Shown here one piece after another: positions 45,709-50,403 of a stretch of 50,403 bases of DNA. A program made the translations under genes and the position numbers. How positions within the stretch are numbered: the stretch's first letter is position 1; each line of letters opens with the position of its first letter. Origin of the DNA: Thermosporothrix hazakensis (lineage in GTDB: Bacteria; Chloroflexota; Ktedonobacteria; Ktedonobacterales; Ktedonobacteraceae); NCBI RefSeq assembly GCF_003253565.1, contig NZ_QKUF01000038.1:1-50403 (forward strand), given 5' to 3'. Below the pieces are notes generated by a model. It worked only from the letters and a program-made list of their open reading frames with translations. It was not told the DNA's origin and ran no database searches.

Positions 45709-45883
45709 ATAAAAAAACTCCTGGTGAATAAATGCTACAGGTTGAGGATGCCATGCAGCAGGGACACTGCGACTGGCCCAGATGCAGGAGACGCCACCGC
45801 AGGAGGTCTTTCTACACAGGAGCGATACCTGTTGCTTCCCTTGACCCGGAAGCAACGAAAGACCTACGATTGGGAATGAGGGT

Positions 45884-45912
45884 ATTATATTATTTTTGTT
45901 GATAAGAAACAA
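45884..45912 (-). promoter_or_regulatory. Promoter of smpB
   Basis: On the minus strand TTGTTT (45912-45907) and TATAAT (45889-45884) are 17 bases apart. The start point near 45877 leaves a leader of about 170 bases before the smpB ATG, longer than needed for translation. The 310-bp region 45709-46018 also holds the mmpL promoter on the other strand, which I could not place. Confidence 0.6.
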
Positions 45913-46018
45913 CTGGATTGGTTCTGTTTTATGGCTCTAGAACGCCGTTTGTATGGAGAAAAGAAAGAGGAGATATGGACGTGAGGCATAATCGGAGAGC
46001 CTGCGAGATGAGGTGGCT

Positions 46019-48298
46019 ATGTTTGCACTTCTAGGCAGGATCTCCATTCGATATCGCTGGCTGATTGTGGCCCTCTGGGGTGTCGCAGTGCTTGCGGCGC
46101 TTCCTTTTGCCCCTTTTGCCAGCCAGGTGCTGCATTCGGGAGGTTTTACCAGCCCGGATGCTGAATCACAGCAGGCGATTAATCTGCTGATCGATAAATT
46201 AAAGTTAAAGGATACCGCTGTACAGATTATTTATGAGAGTAAACAGAAGGATCTTTCTGTTGATGATCCCCGCTTTCCCGCGGAGGTTGAGCAGTCATTG
46301 AGCCGGTTGCGCAACTGGAGTGAAGTTGCCGGAATCGCTACCTTTGTTGAGAATCCGAGGCAGGTATCAAAAGATCGCCATGCCGCTTATGTGACGGTGC
46401 AACTGAACGCCAGCGGTGATGAAGCTCCGAAGCTGTTACCAGAACTGGCCCGCCGGGTGCAGGCGGTTCCTGATCTTGAATATCATATTGGTGGCTCTCC
46501 CGTCTTTTACGAGGATATTCAGCTTGTTAGCGAGAACGATCTGCGGCGGGCCGAACTGCTGGCCTTTCCTTTCGCGATTGTGGCCTTGCTGCTGGTCTTT
46601 CATTCGGTGGTGGCGGCTGTCTTGCCGGCCATTGTTGGCGGCTGTGCGGTGGTGATCGCGCTGGCGCTGGTATATGGTGCAGGGCAGGTGACAGATCTGT
46701 CTATCTTTGTGTTGAATATCACCACGCTGTTCGGCTTAGGGCTTGGCGTCGATTATTCACTGTTTATCGTCAGTCGTTTCCGCGAAGAGCTGACGCAGGG
46801 ACATAGCGTCGCGGAGGCGGTCGAAATCACCGTGGCGACGGCTGGTCGAGCGGTGGCCTTCTCAGGCTTGACGGTATCTATTGGGCTGTTAGGCCTGGTC
46901 TTCTTCCGTATTAATATGCTGCGCTCAGTCGGAATGGGTGGTATGCTGGTTGTGATTCTGGCGGTACTGGCCGCTGTCACGCTTTTACCGGCGATGCTTG
47001 CCATTGTGGGGCCGCGTATCAATGCGCTTCCGGTGAGGATCCCTTTCCTGCGCAGGCGAGAAACGGAAGTGCTGCATGAGGGGTTCTGGTATCGCCTCTC
47101 GCACTTTGTGATGCGCTATCCTGTACGCGTCTTTTTGCCCGTACTGCTGGTGCTGATCGGGTTAGGAGTTCCATTCCTCTGGGTGCGTTTTTCGGCCCCC
47201 GATGCCTCGATTTTGCCCGCTCAGGTGCCGTCTCGTCAGGCATATGACCTGCTGGCAAAGCGTTTTGATATGCGCGAGACAACGCCGATCATCCTGGCCG
47301 TGCAGACGCAGGGCAACGCGATGACACCGGAAAACATTCGTAAGCTCTATGCCTATGTGCAGCGGATAGAGGCGGATCCGCGTGTGAAGCGTGTGGATAG
47401 CATTGTCAGTGCAGATCCACGTTTTACGCTGGATCAGTATGAGCTGCTTTATACGCATCCTGAATTGATTGCTGATCCCTATATCGGGGCGCTCTTCCAC
47501 TCGACGGTGTCGGGCGACACATTGATGATCTCGGTGGTCAGCAAGTATGAGATGAGCGACCCCCGTTCGCAGGAGCTTGCACTGACGATTCGGAATACAC
47601 CACCGGGAGATGGGATCAAGGTGCTTGTTGATGGAGGTTCGGCGGCCAACGTTGATTATGTGGATTCGCTCTACTCCGATTTTCCGATAGCCGTGCTTCT
47701 GGTCTTTGGGATTACCTTTGTGGTACTGTTTCTCCTGTTCCGCTCAATTGTGCTGCCATTGAAAGCCATTTTGATGAATACACTCTCGATTCTGGCAAGT
47801 TATGGGGCGCTGGTGGTTATCTTTCAGGAGGGTTTTTTACATCAGGTCTTAGGCTTTGCGCCGCTTGGCTTTGTGGAAGCATCCAGTCCGATACTGCTGT
47901 TCTGTGCGCTCTTTGGTCTCTCGATGGACTATGAAGTGTTCCTGCTCTCGCGTATTCAGGAGGAATACTGGCGCACCGGAGACAATACCGCTTCTGTGGC
48001 GGTCGGATTGGAGCGAAGCGGGCGGATTATCACCAGCGCTGCTGTGATTGTGATTGTGGTCAGTGCCTGTTTCGCCACCGCTGATATGATTCTGGTGAAA
48101 GCGCTAGGCATTGGCATGACGCTGGCGGTAATTCTTGATGCCACGCTTGTGCGCGGGTTGCTGGTTCCATCTACCATGCGGCTGCTCGGAGACTGGAACT
48201 GGTGGAATCCTTTTAGCAGGAACAGGCATCATCCCCCCGTGCCACATGGCGAGAGTAGAACAGGAACAACAAGTACGGTTGGAGGAAGCAATGAATAG
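46019..48298 (+). CDS. MMPL-family RND transporter, 759 aa
   Basis: Proton-driven lipid or drug exporter. One helix at 12-35, an outside domain (40-180), then helices at about 180-345 with LGLGVDYSLFIVSRFREEL, the family motif with the proton-relay Asp-Tyr pair; a second outside domain (390-550) and a second helix bundle with GLSMDYEVFLLSRIQEEYW complete the internal duplication. Length is typical for the MmpL3/11-like or YdfJ group. I start at ATG 46019, ahead of a GTG at 46013. It overlaps the next gene by eight bases, implying translational coupling and a common role. Confidence 0.92.
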   Translation: MFALLGRISIRYRWLIVALWGVAVLAALPFAPFASQVLHSGGFTSPDAESQQAINLLIDKLKLKDTAVQIIYESKQKDLSVDDPRFPAEVEQSLSRLRNWSEVAGIATFVENPRQVSKDRHAAYVTVQLNASGDEAPKLLPELARRVQAVPDLEYHIGGSPVFYEDIQLVSENDLRRAELLAFPFAIVALLLVFHSVVAAVLPAIVGGCAVVIALALVYGAGQVTDLSIFVLNITTLFGLGLGVDYSLFIVSRFREELTQGHSVAEAVEITVATAGRAVAFSGLTVSIGLLGLVFFRINMLRSVGMGGMLVVILAVLAAVTLLPAMLAIVGPRINALPVRIPFLRRRETEVLHEGFWYRLSHFVMRYPVRVFLPVLLVLIGLGVPFLWVRFSAPDASILPAQVPSRQAYDLLAKRFDMRETTPIILAVQTQGNAMTPENIRKLYAYVQRIEADPRVKRVDSIVSADPRFTLDQYELLYTHPELIADPYIGALFHSTVSGDTLMISVVSKYEMSDPRSQELALTIRNTPPGDGIKVLVDGGSAANVDYVDSLYSDFPIAVLLVFGITFVVLFLLFRSIVLPLKAILMNTLSILASYGALVVIFQEGFLHQVLGFAPLGFVEASSPILLFCALFGLSMDYEVFLLSRIQEEYWRTGDNTASVAVGLERSGRIITSAAVIVIVVSACFATADMILVKALGIGMTLAVILDATLVRGLLVPSTMRLLGDWNWWNPFSRNRHHPPVPHGESRTGTTSTVGGSNE

Positions 48299-49424
48299 AG
48301 CGAGGAAACAGCACCCATATTGGTTAATCCTGGTCGCTGTACTGGGGATACTGCTTTCTTCCTGTGGTTTTCCGGGGATGGTCTCGACAACGCAGCAATT
48401 GCCGCCGGTAAAGCCTACCCCCTCACCGACGCCGTTACCTCCTGCGCGGCTGCCGCAAGATGATGGTCGTCACAATAACCTGACAGAGTGGTGGTATTAT
48501 ACGGGGCACCTGACAGCAAAGGAGGCTACAGGTAAACTACGGCACTACGGCTTTGAGTTCGTCATTTTCCAGGTTTTGCGTGCCGATCTGCCGCCTTTCT
48601 ACGCCTCGCATTTTGCGATCACGGATAAGTCAAAGGGCACGTTTCAGTACGATCAGCGGCGTATCATGTCGCCAACCATAGCCCGAAATGACGTGAAAGG
48701 GTTTGATCTCCATATTGGTGACTGGACGATGCAGGGCTATAACGGACAAGATCATCTGGCTGCCAGCATGCAGAACTACGCGATCACGCTTCAACTTGCC
48801 GCCCGGAAGCCAGCGGCTCTGCATAACGGTGACGGCTTGATTCCCTATGGTCTGGCGGGCTTCTCCTATTATTATTCACGGACAAAGATGAATGTCAGTG
48901 GCTCTATTGTCGATCACGGGCAGATGCTTCAAATTGAGCAGGGTCAGGCCTGGATGGATCATCAGTGGGGTGATTTCCTGACGCTTGCCAGCGGCGGCTG
49001 GGAGTGGTTTAGCCTGCAACTGCATGATAATAGCGAGATCATGGTCTATTATATTCGTGATGCCAGCGGTAAGGTGTTAGCCACTTATGTTGGTTATGTC
49101 GATGCCTCAGGCAAGGATATTGTGCTTCCAGCCTCGGCGCTGCACACCACTATTCTTGAGCAGTGGAAGAGCCCGCATACAGGCTTTGTCTATCCCTCTG
49201 GCTGGAAAATAGAGATCACTGATAAGCGCATCCCAATAACACTGCTTATCAAGCCCGTGCTGAAAGATCAAGAGCTGGTTGTGAAGCAAACGACCGGTAA
49301 CGTCTACTGGGAAGGAGCGGTGACGGTTGAGGGGCAGAAGCATGGCAAGCCAGTGACTGGTGATGGCTATGTGGAACTGACAGGCTTTACCAAAAAGCGG
49401 CAGAAGGCCCCTGGCTTCAGCTAA
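48291..49424 (+). CDS. CrtC/AttH-like lipocalin lipoprotein, 377 aa
   Basis: The N-terminus is a lipoprotein signal (LILVAVLGILLSSCGF; the Cys near residue 25 would be acylated), followed by a Pro/Thr linker. The domain matches AttH/CrtC (hydroxyneurosporene-synthase-like) proteins: LTEWWYYTGHLTA, FEFVIFQV, FAITDKSK, AWMDHQWGDF and GYVELTGF. These have a paired lipocalin-like barrel; the carotenoid hydratase activity is not implied. GGAGG lies five bases before the ATG (48291). It overlaps the MMPL stop by eight bases, so it may bind the lipid that the MMPL protein moves. Confidence 0.88.
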   Translation: MNRARKQHPYWLILVAVLGILLSSCGFPGMVSTTQQLPPVKPTPSPTPLPPARLPQDDGRHNNLTEWWYYTGHLTAKEATGKLRHYGFEFVIFQVLRADLPPFYASHFAITDKSKGTFQYDQRRIMSPTIARNDVKGFDLHIGDWTMQGYNGQDHLAASMQNYAITLQLAARKPAALHNGDGLIPYGLAGFSYYYSRTKMNVSGSIVDHGQMLQIEQGQAWMDHQWGDFLTLASGGWEWFSLQLHDNSEIMVYYIRDASGKVLATYVGYVDASGKDIVLPASALHTTILEQWKSPHTGFVYPSGWKIEITDKRIPITLLIKPVLKDQELVVKQTTGNVYWEGAVTVEGQKHGKPVTGDGYVELTGFTKKRQKAPGFS

Positions 49425-49473
49425 GGGGATGGATGGCGCAGGAAGCCAGCAGAGTCAGAACGTTCCCCTTCGC

Positions 49474-49502
49474 TTGACAGAAGACAATCGTTGTGCGAGA
49501 AT
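49474..49502 (+). promoter_or_regulatory. Possible promoter of tnpB
   Basis: TTGACA (49474-49479) is followed 17-18 bases later by GAGAATA (49497-49503), a fair -10 box. ACAA-tcg-TTGT (49484-49494) lies between. It could be part of the left end of the insertion sequence. Confidence 0.45.
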
Positions 49503-49537
49503 ACACGAAGATAGTGAGGACGAACAAGGAGCAAGGG

Positions 49538-50403
49538 ATGCTGATCTACGAATACAAGCTCGATGGGTCGAAGGCGCAATTCGCCGCCATCGAGGAAGCC
49601 ATCCGCACCACCCAGTTCATTCGCAACACGTGCCTGCGCCTCTGGATGGATGCACGCGGCGTCTCCAGGAATGACCTGCAGCAGTATTGCGCTGTGCTCG
49701 CCAAACAAATTCCCTTTGCGCTCTCCCTCAACTCGCAGGCCCGGCAAGCTGCCGCTGATCGGGCGTGGGCTGCCATCTCCCGCTTCTATGAGAATTGCAA
49801 GAAGAAGAAACCAGGAAAGAAGGGCTATCCTCAGTTCCAGCACGATTGTCGCAGTGTCGAGGACAAGCAGACGGGCTGGAAGCTGGATCCTGATGGGGTG
49901 CACATTCGGTTCACTGATGGCTGTGGCATTGGCCGGCTGCGCCTCATCGGCTCGCGCGATATCATGGCCTTTCCCCTCTCACAGATCAAGCGGGTACGAC
50001 TGCTCCGGCGGGCTGATGGCTACTATTGTCAATTTGCGGTGGCAGCCACCCGCCGGGTCGAGCATCAGCCCTCGGGCAAGCAGGTGGGCATTGATCTGGG
50101 GCTGCGTGCCTTCTTCACTGACTCCGAAGGGAATACCGTGGCTCCTCCCCGGTATCTCCGCAAAGCGGAACGACGGCTCAAGCGGCTGCATCGTCGGCTC
50201 TCGAAGACGCAGAAGCGCTCCGCCAAGCGCAAGAAAGCCCGTCAAGCCCTCAGCAAAGCGTCTCTCAAGGTACAGCGGCAGCGCGAGGATGTCGCCAGGA
50301 AGCAGGCGAACGCGCTTGTCTCGTCTCACGACGTGATTGCCTATGAAGCCTTGCAGATCCGCCATCTCGTCAAGAACCGTCATCTGGCCAAGAGCATCTC
50401 TGA
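49538..50403 (+). CDS. tnpB: TnpB (IS200/IS605 OrfB) RNA-guided nuclease, 5' part
   Basis: Runs off the window end, so only about 288 residues are seen. The N-terminal part (MLIYEYKLDGSKAQFAAIEE) is the OrfB HTH/WED region; the RuvC-I motif GIDLGLRAFFTD carries the first catalytic Asp, and the catalytic Glu is in VIAYEALQI. There is no tnpA upstream, so this copy appears to be an orphan TnpB needing transposase from elsewhere. AAGGAG precedes the ATG. The reRNA/omegaRNA part and the right end would lie beyond the window. Confidence 0.9.
   Translation, partial: MLIYEYKLDGSKAQFAAIEEAIRTTQFIRNTCLRLWMDARGVSRNDLQQYCAVLAKQIPFALSLNSQARQAAADRAWAAISRFYENCKKKKPGKKGYPQFQHDCRSVEDKQTGWKLDPDGVHIRFTDGCGIGRLRLIGSRDIMAFPLSQIKRVRLLRRADGYYCQFAVAATRRVEHQPSGKQVGIDLGLRAFFTDSEGNTVAPPRYLRKAERRLKRLHRRLSKTQKRSAKRKKARQALSKASLKVQRQREDVARKQANALVSSHDVIAYEALQIRHLVKNRHLAKSIS

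Overview
The window looks like a chromosome segment of a spore-forming or filamentous Chloroflexota bacterium of the Ktedonobacteria type. I infer this from the housekeeping proteins, the many GNAT and DUF2079-like genes and the lone TnpB; no 16S gene or other marker is present, so the placement is an inference. It falls into two unlike parts that meet at a tmRNA gene (ssrA, minus strand, 16635-17004).

Positions 1 to about 16634 are one end of an integrated, plasmid-like mobile element; its left end lies outside the window. Every gene reads rightward. A string of small, tightly overlapping, unrecognised genes (473-2927) leads into a divergent DNA polymerase III beta-clamp-like gene (2911-4050). 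More small genes follow, then a HerA/FtsK-type membrane ATPase (5860-8073), a membrane/coiled-coil/HTH protein (8089-9519), a PP-loop (PAPS-reductase-like) protein, a tandem gene pair, a winged-helix replication initiator (12057-13082), a DnaB helicase (13086-14489), an excisionase-like HTH protein and a tyrosine integrase (15329-16522) that abuts the 3' end of ssrA. The set int + xis-like + rep + DNA translocase resembles the layout of actinomycete integrative conjugative elements, with an added helicase and clamp. The most striking signal is that three of its genes, each encoding an HTH or winged-helix domain, carry inside the coding sequence a dense array of a different short DNA motif: GGAAAC (7650-7934), TAGACA (8684-9316) and the dyad GTTCAAA-A-TTTGAAC (12444-12568). 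Each motif occurs in more than one reading frame, and the first two also in both orientations, so the conservation is at DNA level. They look like gene-embedded binding sites: candidate transfer, partition and replication-origin sites.

Positions 16635 to 49424 are ordinary chromosome. Downstream of ssrA come a hotdog thioesterase, a VIT-type metal transporter and a Fur regulator with a clear Fur box, then a glycerophosphodiesterase, a polyprenyl-phosphate glycosyltransferase and a large DUF2079-like membrane protein. A Ktedonobacteria-type hypothetical gene converges on mfd. A minus-strand block then holds pth, a metallophosphoesterase, a DD-carboxypeptidase, gatA-gatC and an acylphosphatase. 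Rightward again are a MoxR-DUF58-transglutaminase operon, a small conserved-looking gene, a self-contained 0.4-kb transcription unit, an ABC-2 exporter pair, two GNAT acetyltransferases and a one-helix membrane peptide. A VOC protein and smpB (the partner of the tmRNA in this same window) are on the minus strand. An MMPL transporter overlaps a CrtC/AttH-like lipoprotein gene. The window ends inside a TnpB (IS200/IS605 OrfB) gene.
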